This document shows, piece after piece, positions 38,504-45,720 of a DNA stretch of 64,000 bases. Positions within the stretch are counted from its first letter, which is position 1. Each line of letters opens with the position of its first letter. This DNA comes from Segniliparus rotundus DSM 44985 (lineage in GTDB: Bacteria > Actinomycetota > Actinomycetes > Mycobacteriales > Mycobacteriaceae). The notes below the pieces were generated by a model. It ran no database searches and was not told where the DNA came from. It saw nothing but the letters and a program-made list of their open reading frames with translations. A program made the position numbers and the translations under genes. The stretch covers positions 797,946 through 861,945 of the forward strand of contig NC_014168.1 in NCBI RefSeq assembly GCF_000092825.1, read 5' to 3'.

Positions 38504-40171
38504 TCAGCCCCAGCTGGGAAGCCAAATCTCCGAGTCCCAACGCCAATGCGGGATCGGGTCGCCGACGAGGATGGGGTAGAGCCAGGCGAAGTTCGCCACG
38601 ACCAACCCGACGTACAAGCAGACCAAGAGCCTGCCGGAAATCTTGCGCTCATTGCTGTGCCAGAGGGCCGAGCCGTTGTTGCCGAGCACGTCCGAGCAGC
38701 ACAGCGCCAACCCGAGGACGAGGAACGGAGCCATCGCGGAGGCGTAGTAGAAGTACATTTGGCGGTCGAAGTCCAGGAACCACGGCAGCCAGGAGGCCCC
38801 GTATCCGGCGAGCGTCGCCGCATAGCGCCAGTCCCAGGCGGCGGCCATGCGCCACAGTCCCCACAGCATCATCGGCACGGACAGCCACCACATCGCGGGG
38901 GTGCCGACCTGGAGGATCGCGCCAACGCAGTTGGCTTCGCCGCAGTGCTGCGCGGCCGGGCCGCTCTCGTAGTAGTACAGGACGGGCCGCAGGCTCATCG
39001 GCCACTGCCATGGTTTGGACTCCCAGGGGTGGTGGTACCCGTTCGAGTTGGTGAGGTGCTCGTGGAACTTGAGCGAATCGGCGTTCCAATAGCACAGGTG
39101 CTCCAGCGTGTTCGGCAGCTGCGCGCAGACCGCGAGCACCGCTCCGCTCGCCCCTGGGGGAGGCCCGCCGTAGTGGTAGTAGCCGAAGTCGTTCGCGTAC
39201 CAAGCCCAGTAGCTGGCCAGATACACGAGGGCCGGGATGAGCAGGAACGCCTGCACGCCGGGCGCGAGGTCGCGGACCAGCGCCCCTCGGAGCGGTTTTT
39301 TGGCTCCGTAGTGCCTGCGCGCGGACCAGTCGAAGCACAGGGTGAGCGCGCCGAAGAAGACGGCGTAGTAGAGCCCGGACCATTTCACCGCGCAGGCGAG
39401 GCCGACGAGCACGCCCGCGCCGAACCGCCACCAACGCGCGCCGAGTCGGGGACCGAGCGGGGACGCGCCTGCCGTCCCTTCCGCGAGGAACAACGCGAGC
39501 CGGGCGCGCACCTGGTCGCGGTCCGCGAGGACGCACGAGAAGGCGGCGAAGGCGAAGACTGCGAGGAAAATGTCCAGCAGGGCCGAGCGGGCGGCGACAT
39601 GGCTCACGCCGTCGCAGATCACGAGGATGCCGGCGACCGCCCCGATCAGAGTGGACCGGGTCAGGCGGCGCGCGGCGCGGATGACGAGCAGGACGAGCAA
39701 TGTGCCGAACAGCGCTGCGACGCACCGCCACCCCAAGGGCGTGTACCCGAAGGCCGATTCGCCGATGGCGATGAGCTGTTTGCCGAGCGGCGGATGCACC
39801 ACGAGCCCATAGGCGGGGTTGTCTTCCACCCCGCCGTTGCCGAGCATCTGCCAGGCTTGCGGGACGTAGTGTTTCTCGTCGAAGATCGGGGTGCCGTGGT
39901 CGGAGTACGCGCCGAGCCGCCAGAACCGCAGCAGGGCCCCCACGGCCGTGAGGACGAGCGTGACGATCCATCCGCGCCAGGTGTCGAGCGGCCCGAAATC
40001 TTCTGAAACGCAAGCGGGACCAGGGCTGGTGCTGGTCTGCTCCAGCTGTTGGAGGCGGCGCGCGGGTTGCTCCTCGCGGCGGGCCTCGTTGTTGTGTCCG
40101 GTTTCCGGGCGCGTTTGACCCGTGCGGCGGCGGGAGGCCAAAGATTTCCACGGGAAACCGATCAAGGTCAC
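38504..40171 (-). CDS. pmt: Protein O-mannosyltransferase (Pmt/Rv1002c-like)
   Basis: A 555-residue multi-spanning GT39 glycosyltransferase that transfers mannose from polyprenyl-phosphate mannose to secreted proteins during export. The conserved acidic catalytic loop is FDEKHYVPQAWQM (~98-110), followed by VHPPLGKQLIAIGE, typical of the family, and about ten hydrophobic segments. It is ~50 residues longer at the N-terminus than M. tuberculosis Rv1002c. The extra part (1-65) is hydrophilic and Arg/Gln/Glu-rich, so a later start is possible, although GTG 40171 opens the frame. It diverges from gluQ. Confidence 0.92.
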   Translation of the reverse strand: MTLIGFPWKSLASRRRTGQTRPETGHNNEARREEQPARRLQQLEQTSTSPGPACVSEDFGPLDTWRGWIVTLVLTAVGALLRFWRLGAYSDHGTPIFDEKHYVPQAWQMLGNGGVEDNPAYGLVVHPPLGKQLIAIGESAFGYTPLGWRCVAALFGTLLVLLVIRAARRLTRSTLIGAVAGILVICDGVSHVAARSALLDIFLAVFAFAAFSCVLADRDQVRARLALFLAEGTAGASPLGPRLGARWWRFGAGVLVGLACAVKWSGLYYAVFFGALTLCFDWSARRHYGAKKPLRGALVRDLAPGVQAFLLIPALVYLASYWAWYANDFGYYHYGGPPPGASGAVLAVCAQLPNTLEHLCYWNADSLKFHEHLTNSNGYHHPWESKPWQWPMSLRPVLYYYESGPAAQHCGEANCVGAILQVGTPAMWWLSVPMMLWGLWRMAAAWDWRYAATLAGYGASWLPWFLDFDRQMYFYYASAMAPFLVLGLALCCSDVLGNNGSALWHSNERKISGRLLVCLYVGLVVANFAWLYPILVGDPIPHWRWDSEIWLPSWG

Positions 40172-40199
40172 TGGGGGGATCTTACTGGGTGCGCGCGGC

Positions 40200-40205
40200 T
40201 AGCAT
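40200..40205 (+). promoter_or_regulatory. -10 box for leaderless upstream small ORF
   Basis: TAGCAT ends six bases before ATG 40212, the start of a 41-codon frame preceding gluQ. Confidence 0.45.
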
Positions 40206-40211
40206 GCCACT

Positions 40212-40337
40212 ATGGCGCTCTTGACCCGCGAACACCTCGGCGTGCGCCGCCACGGGCTTGGGCCGGGTTCGCGCCCGCCTGTCTGGTTCCTGCGCAAGGG
40301 CCCGCGCCCCTTGGCCGACGCGCGCGACTGCGCATGA
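40212..40337 (+). CDS. Candidate 41-residue leader ORF coupled to gluQ
   Basis: ATG 40212 opens a frame of 41 codons that ends with TGA overlapping the gluQ ATG (ATGA at 40334-40337). The peptide begins MALLTREHLGVRRHG and is Arg/Pro-rich. The -10 box spacing suggests it is translated from the very 5' end of the message, and the overlap would couple it to gluQ. No homologue is recognised; it may be a regulatory upstream ORF or chance. Confidence 0.4.
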   Translation: MALLTREHLGVRRHGLGPGSRPPVWFLRKGPRPLADARDCA

Positions 40338-41266
40338 CTCGCGCGTCGCGCTCCGCCGTCCGGGGCCGTTTCGCGCCGAGCCCTTCGGGCGATCTGCACG
40401 TCGGCAATCTGCGCACCGCGATGCTGGCGTGGCTTTGCGCCCGTTCGGCCGGGGGAGGGTTCGTGTTGCGGGTCGACGACCTCGACGAGCGCGCCCGTCC
40501 CGCCTTCGCGGCCCGGCAGCTCGCGGACCTCGTGTCTGTCGGCGTGGACTGGGACGGGCCGATTCTGTGGCAATCGCGGCGCAGAGCTGCGTATCGGGCG
40601 GCGATAGACGAATTGGCCGCTCGCGGCCTGGTCTACGAGTGCTGGTGCTCCCGACGCGAGATCGCCGAGGCCGCCCGCGCCCCGCACTCGGGGGGCGGCG
40701 CCTACCCTGGGACGTGCCGCCGGTTGAGCGGAGCCCGCCGACGAGCGCTGCGGGCGGGCGCGCCGAGGCCCCCGTCGTTGCGCCTCGCGGCCGCCGTCGC
40801 CGAGTACGAGATCGCCGACCTCGTCCATGGGCGGCATGTCGGCCCGGTCCACGACGTCGTGCTCCAGCGTTGGGACGGGACCCCCGCCTACCACCTCGCC
40901 GTCGTTGTGGACGACGCCGCCCAAGGGGTCACCCAGGTGGTGCGCGGGGGCGACTTGCTCGGCGCTTCGCCGACTCAGGCCTACCTGGCCGCGCTGCTCG
41001 GTCTGCCGGAGGTCGTCTACGGGCATGTGCCGTTGGTCGTGGACAGGGCAGGGGCGCGTCTGGCCAAACGCTCCGCCTCGGCCTCCGGCAGTCCGGTCGC
41101 GCTCGCGGACCTGGCGGCGGCCGGACAGCCGCCGGAGGCGGTGGCGCGGACATTGCTGCGCTCTCTTGGCTCCCCGGCGGACACGCTTGCGGGGGCGTTG
41201 GCGTCGTTCGACATGCGTCAGGTTCCGGGCGAGCCGGTGCTCTGGCGGCCTGCCGCGGGGCGCTGA
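40334..41266 (+). CDS. gluQ: Glutamyl-Q tRNA(Asp) synthetase
   Basis: A 310-residue truncated class I synthetase that attaches glutamate to queuosine in tRNA(Asp). It lacks the anticodon-binding domain of GltX, as expected. The HIGH-like motif is FAPSPSGDLHVGN, the KMSKS-like motif is RLAKRS, and a zinc site is seen as CWC...YPGTC. Start ATG 40334, overlapping an upstream small ORF. It converges on the fluoride-channel pair. Confidence 0.92.
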   Translation: MTRASRSAVRGRFAPSPSGDLHVGNLRTAMLAWLCARSAGGGFVLRVDDLDERARPAFAARQLADLVSVGVDWDGPILWQSRRRAAYRAAIDELAARGLVYECWCSRREIAEAARAPHSGGGAYPGTCRRLSGARRRALRAGAPRPPSLRLAAAVAEYEIADLVHGRHVGPVHDVVLQRWDGTPAYHLAVVVDDAAQGVTQVVRGGDLLGASPTQAYLAALLGLPEVVYGHVPLVVDRAGARLAKRSASASGSPVALADLAAAGQPPEAVARTLLRSLGSPADTLAGALASFDMRQVPGEPVLWRPAAGR

Positions 41267-41293
41267 CGGCGTTCCACGTCCTGGTCCTTGCGC

Positions 41294-41659
41294 TCAGAGC
41301 CCGCCTGCGGATAAGCCGATGGCCGCAGCTCCCGCCGTCATCGCCATCGTGCCCGCCGTATTGGCGAGGCCGAGCCACGCCCGCCCGCCGCGCGCGAGTT
41401 GGACAGTCTCGAAGCTCGCCGTGCTGAATGTGGTGTAGCCGCCGCAGAACCCGACGCCGACCACGGTGTACACGGCCAGCGGAGCCGTGCCGGCGATCAC
41501 CGAACCTGCGAGAAAGCCCAGCAGGAGCGATCCGGTGACATTGATCAGCATGGTCGCCCAGGGCAGCGGCGACGGGCGCAGCGATCGGATCGCGCCGTCG
41601 AGGGCGAATCGGGCGAGCGCCCCGGCGCTGCCCGCGAGCGCCACCCAGAGCGCGGTCAT
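41294..41659 (-). CDS. crcB: Fluoride channel subunit CrcB/Fluc, copy 2
   Basis: A 121-residue four-helix membrane protein of the Fluc/CrcB family that lets fluoride leave the cell down its gradient. The family core GFCGGYTTFSTASFE is intact. It forms a heterodimer with the product of the gene just upstream, whose stop it overlaps (ATGA, 41656-41659); paired small genes are the rule in Gram-positive bacteria. Both are controlled by the fluoride riboswitch ahead of the operon. Confidence 0.94.
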   Translation of the reverse strand: MTALWVALAGSAGALARFALDGAIRSLRPSPLPWATMLINVTGSLLLGFLAGSVIAGTAPLAVYTVVGVGFCGGYTTFSTASFETVQLARGGRAWLGLANTAGTMAMTAGAAAIGLSAGGL

Positions 41660-42105
41660 GCTGGTCCCCGCGTCGTCTCGCGCGGTCGTGCGAAGCCGAC
41701 GAGGGCGCCGCCCCCCGCCGCCGCGGCCACGCCGCCCGCGGCGGACGCCACCAGGTAGCCGAACCCCAACGCGGTGTGGCCGGCGCCGATCAGCCGGTCG
41801 GTTTCAAGAGCCAGGGCGCTGTAGGTGGTGAAGGAGCCGAGCACGCCGGTGCCGAGGAACAGCCGGGCGCGTTGTCGCCACCGCGCGTCCAGGCTCACGC
41901 GGGTCAACGTTGCCAGCAGGGCGCCGAGCAAGAACGCGCCCGCGATGTTGATCGTGAAGGTGGCCACAGGCCAGCCCCCTGGTTCGGCCGGTATTGCCAG
42001 TCCCAGCCCGTATCGAGCGGATGTCCCGGCCGCGCCGCCGACCGCCACCGCGGCGAGGGAATCGGCGCGCATGTGCGCGAAGGCGTTGCGGAAGGTGTGC
42101 GGCAA
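41656..42105 (-). CDS. crcB: Fluoride channel subunit CrcB/Fluc, copy 1
   Basis: A 149-residue Fluc/CrcB subunit with the central motif VLGSFTTYSALALE and four hydrophobic segments. It has an N-terminal extension of ~18 residues relative to its partner. The start is TTG 42105, supported by GAGGAG five bases upstream; ATG further in (MRADSLAAV) is an alternative. First gene of the two-gene fluoride-export operon. Confidence 0.92.
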   Translation of the reverse strand: MPHTFRNAFAHMRADSLAAVAVGGAAGTSARYGLGLAIPAEPGGWPVATFTINIAGAFLLGALLATLTRVSLDARWRQRARLFLGTGVLGSFTTYSALALETDRLIGAGHTALGFGYLVASAAGGVAAAAGGGALVGFARPRETTRGPA

Positions 42106-42131
42106 ACGAACTCCTCTCTGCGTTCATGCGA

Positions 42132-42196
42132 AGGAGCCATCAGCCTCGTTGGGGGCGGTTCGGACAGGAAGTCTGTCCCGGCGGAGATCCATCGCC
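42132..42196 (-). promoter_or_regulatory. Fluoride riboswitch (crcB motif)
   Basis: On the minus strand the RNA reads GGCGATGG at its 5' end, then CCGCC, a variable hairpin, a second CCGCC, and finally GGCTGATGGCTCCT. These are the conserved blocks of the fluoride-sensing crcB RNA in the correct order. It lies 27 bases before the TTG start of the crcB pair, so fluoride binding would switch on the exporter. Only sequence pattern was used; no folding was run. Confidence 0.85.
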
Positions 42197-42330
42197 GTGT
42201 CTGGGCGGCTTGGGAGACCACCGGAAAACCAATCTACATCACGGAGACCAGGAAACACTCTCGAGCTCGAGGGGGGTTGTGTGGGCTCCTGGCGGCGCGC
42301 CGTCGGGCCGGGGAGAGCCTGCACGCCGCA

Positions 42331-42406
42331 AAGGGCGGGCCGGGTCCGGTCCTGATCCGCCAAGCTTGTCTGCTCGGCGCATCAGGACCGGACCCGGCCC
42401 GCCCTT
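42331..42406. terminator. 26-bp perfect inverted repeat
   Basis: 42331-42356 is perfectly complementary to 42381-42406 with a 24-base loop. It is GC-rich with AAGGG/CCCTT ends. It lies 74 bases or more past the stop of the leftward 140-residue gene and upstream of the fluoride riboswitch, so it can shield the riboswitch operon from read-through. Confidence 0.65.
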
Positions 42407-42420
42407 GTCTCTGGCAATTG

Positions 42421-42464
42421 CGGGCTCTGCGGGGGAGGGCCGCGGCCCTCCCCCGCAGAGCCCG
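42421..42464. terminator. 44-bp perfect palindrome
   Basis: The two 22-base halves are exact reverse complements with no spacer, centred at 42442/42443 and starting CGGGCTCTGC. It is 17 bases beyond the stop of the 140-residue gene, so it may act as its terminator; a spacerless palindrome of this length could also be a protein site or recombination scar. Confidence 0.6.
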
Positions 42465-42481
42465 GTGATGCGGTTTCTTGT

Positions 42482-42904
42482 TTACTCGGACGGCTTGAAG
42501 GACTTCGGCGGATCCACCTTGGGCGGCGTGGGCGGGATGAGGGTCGGCAGGGGGAGGTTCTGGTAACCGGTCTGCCCGGACTTTTGTCCCGCGTTCATGA
42601 TGTCCGTGGCCGCGTCGACCGTGGTCGAGGGATCACTGGTCGCCTGGTCCTGTTTGTTCGAGGACTCCTTGATGTTGCCCGTGATCGCGCTGATGAAGTC
42701 GTAGATCGCCTTCGCCTGCGGCTGTGTCTCCCGCACGATCTTCGCGTTGCGCACCGGGACGTCGACCGGTTCGAACGGGTCGTGCGGCGAGGTGGTGACT
42801 TCCTCGGCGGGCTGGGTCGGGATGTAGTTCGAAAGATACTGCTCCGCGCTGTCCCCGGAGTCCGAGGAGCCGATGGAGAAGTCGAAGATATTCCGAAAAA
42901 CCAT
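42482..42904 (-). CDS. Hypothetical partner of pore-former-like protein
   Basis: A 140-residue hydrophilic protein without signal peptide or membrane segment. It starts MVFRNIFDFSIGSSDSGDS and has a middle region with mixed charge and helical character (AKAIYDFISAITGNIKESSN) and a Pro-rich end (PLPTLIPPTPPKVDPPKS). No family was recognised. It is encoded 37 bp after the 368-residue beta-rich protein on the same strand and shares its AAAGGA-type ribosome binding site, so the two are likely co-expressed. It could be an immunity protein, chaperone or second toxin component; this is inference from position only. Confidence 0.65.
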   Translation of the reverse strand: MVFRNIFDFSIGSSDSGDSAEQYLSNYIPTQPAEEVTTSPHDPFEPVDVPVRNAKIVRETQPQAKAIYDFISAITGNIKESSNKQDQATSDPSTTVDAATDIMNAGQKSGQTGYQNLPLPTLIPPTPPKVDPPKSFKPSE

Positions 42905-42941
42905 GAGAGTTGTCCTTTTCTGAGTTGTTGATGGGTGATGG

Positions 42942-44048
42942 TCAGACGCCGGTCGGGACCGGGTCGAGGTTGTGCTTGTTGGGGTCGCTGAACGGCTCGC
43001 TGCGGTTGGGGGCCGCCTCTTCGTCGAAGATGACGTGGTCCACGCTGAGGGTGGACACCGTCTCCGCGACGCCTTTCGCGGTGTAGGGGCGATCCTCGGT
43101 GTGCAGCTGCAGTTTCTGGATGGGGATCGCGATGACGTGGTCGTAGTTGCTCGGGACGTCCTCGGGGGAGTTCTGGTTGTCGCGCTGCGGCGGCTCGGCC
43201 TCCATCGGCACCGGCTGCGGGTAGTGCACGGCGACATAGCCGTCGAACGTCACCGGCAACTGGTAGGTGTACTGCCGGATTTGGCGGCGCTGTGTGGCCA
43301 TGGTCTGCACCCTGCTGTTCGCGCTGATCGTGCCGGACACGGTGGATCTGGAGACCCACGAAGCCGTCAACGACCCGCTGAGCTGCCCGTGGAGGCCGAG
43401 CGCCAGCGATGCGGCCATTTGGCCGTAGCCCATGTCATAGCCGCTGGCCGTCGTGCTCGCCGTGTCGGTGGCGGTCGCCTCGGCCTTGTTGTCCGTCTGG
43501 GTGCCGACGTTGTCTTTGTGGTTGTGCACCGTCACGTTCATCGACGTGTTCGCCGAGAGGCTCTCCGTGAGGCTGGCGGTGGTCTGCTCCTGCACTTCGC
43601 AGTGGACCGTGCCGGTCAGGGTGAGGTCAGCGGTGCCCTGGAGCGACCAGTTGAGCGTGTTCGAGATGGTGAACTCGATGGTGTCCGAGAATTCCCGCGC
43701 GGTCGCTCCGGAGCGGTTCTCGTACGCGCGCATCGACAAGACGTCCGCCGGGGGTTGGATGATGTCCGAGCGTTCCTCGATCAGCGGTTCCCCGACGTTC
43801 ATGAAGGCGTTGAAGCCCCTGGCGGTGGCGGTCGGGCCTTCCCAGACGCCGAAGTTCGTCTCGTTGATCGAGAGCCCGTCCGGGTACACGTCGATGTCCT
43901 CGTCGTCCACGCGGACGCGCTTTCGGAACGCGTCGGAGGACAGGATGGGGAACAAGGTGTCCTGGTTCAACTTCAGTTCGACCAAGTTCTGCGGCGTCAC
44001 TAAACGGCGCTTCGAGTTATCGAGGTCGTAGTTAGCAATCTCTGGCAT
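42942..44048 (-). CDS. Beta-rich protein resembling aerolysin/ETX-MTX2 pore formers
   Basis: A 368-residue protein with no signal peptide or transmembrane helix. Residues ~115-245 are strands rich in Thr/Ser with an alternating polar-hydrophobic pattern (DLTLTGTVHCEVQ, QMAASLALGLHGQLSGSL), as in the membrane-insertion region of ETX/MTX2 toxins. Then comes a strand pair ending PVTFDGYVAVHYPQP, like the C-terminal strand of that fold. The assignment is by pattern, not by a close homologue. ATG 44048 has AAAGGA upstream; the longer frame to 44138 was rejected. It is divergent from a GH25 endolysin/holin operon across a 435-bp AT-rich spacer, which suggests lysis-dependent release. A phage receptor-binding or structural protein is the main alternative. 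Confidence 0.55.
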   Translation of the reverse strand: MPEIANYDLDNSKRRLVTPQNLVELKLNQDTLFPILSSDAFRKRVRVDDEDIDVYPDGLSINETNFGVWEGPTATARGFNAFMNVGEPLIEERSDIIQPPADVLSMRAYENRSGATAREFSDTIEFTISNTLNWSLQGTADLTLTGTVHCEVQEQTTASLTESLSANTSMNVTVHNHKDNVGTQTDNKAEATATDTASTTASGYDMGYGQMAASLALGLHGQLSGSLTASWVSRSTVSGTISANSRVQTMATQRRQIRQYTYQLPVTFDGYVAVHYPQPVPMEAEPPQRDNQNSPEDVPSNYDHVIAIPIQKLQLHTEDRPYTAKGVAETVSTLSVDHVIFDEEAAPNRSEPFSDPNKHNLDPVPTGV

Positions 44049-44483
44049 TGCTCTTTCCTTTCGTTCAAAAGAGTTTGTGCCCTCGTTTTTCAGCTTTTTT
44101 CTTACCGCTGCGAGGGGCTGTGGGGCCCGAGCATTCACAATGCTCTTTTGTCTATACCGACCTTCGGTAGCAGACGCTACTATTATGCTCTAACAAACCT
44201 CACTCGCAAGGCGAAAAGACTCTCGATACTGACGGAATACGGCAATATTTTCGAAAGAAATAATACAAAAAAAGCCGTGCTTCCCAAGGTATTCAAACAC
44301 GAAAAAATCGCTCCAAGCAGCGAAAACAAGCCCAATCTACCGTCACGCCAGGAAATCGAAACCAAAAAGGCTTCACGCTTTTATTACTCGAAAAATAACA
44401 TTGTGGCGAACCAGTTCGGACCAAGGGGCGGCCAGGTTCCTCGGAAGGCCCGGGGAACAAGTCCAAGAAAGAAAGGAACCCTC
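44049..44483. promoter_or_regulatory. AT-rich divergent control region
   Basis: A 435-bp spacer between the pore-former-like gene and the endolysin gene, with base composition far below the rest of the window (many A runs, e.g. around 44255-44300 and 44385-44400). It is open in one frame but reads as low-complexity Lys/Asn/Ser sequence and is not coding. It must hold both divergent promoters and is a likely place for silencing by a Lsr2-type nucleoid protein. Both genes share similar AAAGGAA ribosome binding sites. Confidence 0.55.
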
Positions 44484-45131
44484 ATGACATTGTGGGGAAT
44501 CGACATCAGCAACTATCAAGGAGACATCGATCTCGACCAGGTCGCGCGCGAGCAGTTCTCATTCGTCTTCGCCAAGATCAGCGAAGGCACGTACTTCCGC
44601 GATTCGTGGTGGCCCAGAAACCGGGACAAAGGCCGCGAGGCGGGCCTCGTCGTGGCGGGCTATCACTTTTTGACCAACGAGAACGCGGATGCGCAAGCCG
44701 ACCTTGTCGCCTCGTGGCTCGGCGACCTGTCCGTGCCAGTGGCCCTCGACGTAGAGGCGACCTCCCGATCGTCGGCCAAACCGGCGATCGCGGACGTCAA
44801 AGCGGTGAAATCCGCGCTGGAACAGCGCGGATGCGCTGTTCCAGTCATCTACTTGCCGCGTTGGTACTGGCAGGGGCACCTTGGCTCGCCGGACATCTCG
44901 TGGATCGAGGGCTTGTGGTCCTCGCAGTACCCGTCCTCCCAGCAGTTCTACGCCTCCTCCATCTACGGCTCGATCCCCCCGGTCGGGTTCGAGCCGTACG
45001 GGCCCGGCTGCCCCAAACCCGCGATCTGGCAGTTCACCGACCGGGCCCGCGTCGCCGGGAGACAGGTCGACGCGGACGCCTTCCTCGGCAGCAGGGACGA
45101 TCTGTTGGCGCTCTTGGAGAAAGCGGGATGA
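44484..45131 (+). CDS. GH25 endolysin (lysozyme-like muramidase)
   Basis: A 215-residue glycoside hydrolase family 25 enzyme that cuts the glycan strand of peptidoglycan, as in many phage endolysins. It begins GIDISNYQGDID with the first catalytic Asp. FAKISEGTYFRDSWW and the D-x-E pair in VALDVEATS follow, and WQFTDRARVAGRQVDAD closes the barrel. No signal peptide, so it needs a holin to reach the wall. ATG 44484 has AAAGGAA upstream; the N-terminal extension in the open frame was rejected as AT-rich non-coding. An exact 12-bp inverted repeat lies inside (44817-44844). It overlaps the next gene (ATGA). Confidence 0.9.
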   Translation: MTLWGIDISNYQGDIDLDQVAREQFSFVFAKISEGTYFRDSWWPRNRDKGREAGLVVAGYHFLTNENADAQADLVASWLGDLSVPVALDVEATSRSSAKPAIADVKAVKSALEQRGCAVPVIYLPRWYWQGHLGSPDISWIEGLWSSQYPSSQQFYASSIYGSIPPVGFEPYGPGCPKPAIWQFTDRARVAGRQVDADAFLGSRDDLLALLEKAG

Positions 45132-45430
45132 GCATGGACGCGAGCAAATTTCTCACCCCGAGGAACCGCGTGATCCTGTACAGCCTCTGGTCGGCGTCCT
45201 CGACGATCTTGACCGCATACGGCGTGGCTCTCCCCGGAGGGCAACAGGCGTGGGACCAGTTCCTTTTCGCCGTCCTCGGCGTGGGCACCCTGGGCTGCGG
45301 CGCGCTGGCGATCAAACACACGCCGACCTCGCAACCGCCTCCGGGCGCTTCGTGCGGCGGGTGCGCCGGGGAACCGGACGCCGGGGAAACCGCCCCGCAG
45401 CCCTGGCGGCGTTCAGAACCGCGAGGCTGA
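45128..45430 (+). CDS. Holin-like small membrane protein
   Basis: A 100-residue protein with two predicted membrane helices (~15-34, VILYSLWSASSTILTAYGVA, and ~43-62, WDQFLFAVLGVGTLGCGALA). It has a short charged N-terminus and a hydrophilic Pro/Gly/Cys-rich tail. Size, topology and position directly after an endolysin are those of actinophage holins, which perforate the membrane to release the lysin. ATG 45128 overlaps the endolysin stop; an ATG six bases on (45134) is an alternative. The stop overlaps the next start (TGATG). Confidence 0.75.
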   Translation: MSMDASKFLTPRNRVILYSLWSASSTILTAYGVALPGGQQAWDQFLFAVLGVGTLGCGALAIKHTPTSQPPPGASCGGCAGEPDAGETAPQPWRRSEPRG

Positions 45431-45720
45431 TGATGCTCGAACATATCGTCGGCAATCTCGCGAGCTACGGTTCGGCAGGCCTGCTGAGCGTGGTCGTCCT
45501 CATGGTCGTGACGGGGCGGTTGGTGCCGTCGAGCACTGTGCGCCGTCTGCAAAAGACCGACCAATGGTTGGTCGAGCAGTTGAAGATCTCCGATGACATG
45601 AACCAGGCGACTATCGTAAAGCAACTGGGCATCATCAAAGAGCTCACCGAATCCACGTGCCTGACCAATGCGATCCTTTCTGAGCTCAAGCCCCGGCCGT
45701 CCGACAAGGATCCGACATGA
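45430..45720 (+). CDS. Second small membrane protein of lysis cassette
   Basis: A 96-residue protein with one transmembrane helix near the N-terminus (~13-32, SAGLLSVVVLMVVTGRLVP) and a following helical, probably coiled-coil, region (VRRLQKTDQWLVEQLKISDDMNQATIVKQLGIIKELTES). The layout resembles the small membrane proteins (DUF2746-like) found beside holins in mycobacteriophages. It may be a second holin, an antiholin or a spanin-like factor. Overlaps at both ends keep it in step with its neighbours. Confidence 0.7.
   Translation: MMLEHIVGNLASYGSAGLLSVVVLMVVTGRLVPSSTVRRLQKTDQWLVEQLKISDDMNQATIVKQLGIIKELTESTCLTNAILSELKPRPSDKDPT

Noticed and set aside
42200-42480. Attachment-site copy of the tRNA-Leu 3' end
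   Set aside because: A loosely similar stretch (CTCGAGGGGGG) occurs near 42265, but the match is short and inexact.
42942-44048. MspA-type porin as an alternative for the beta-rich 368-residue protein
   Set aside because: No signal peptide and no MspA-like sequence blocks; length is too great. Thr/Ser-rich hairpins fit the aerolysin-type pattern better.
44148-44483. 112-residue N-terminal extension of the endolysin
   Set aside because: Low-complexity Lys/Asn/Ser translation of an AT-rich spacer; the GH25 domain starts at ATG 44484 with a good ribosome binding site.
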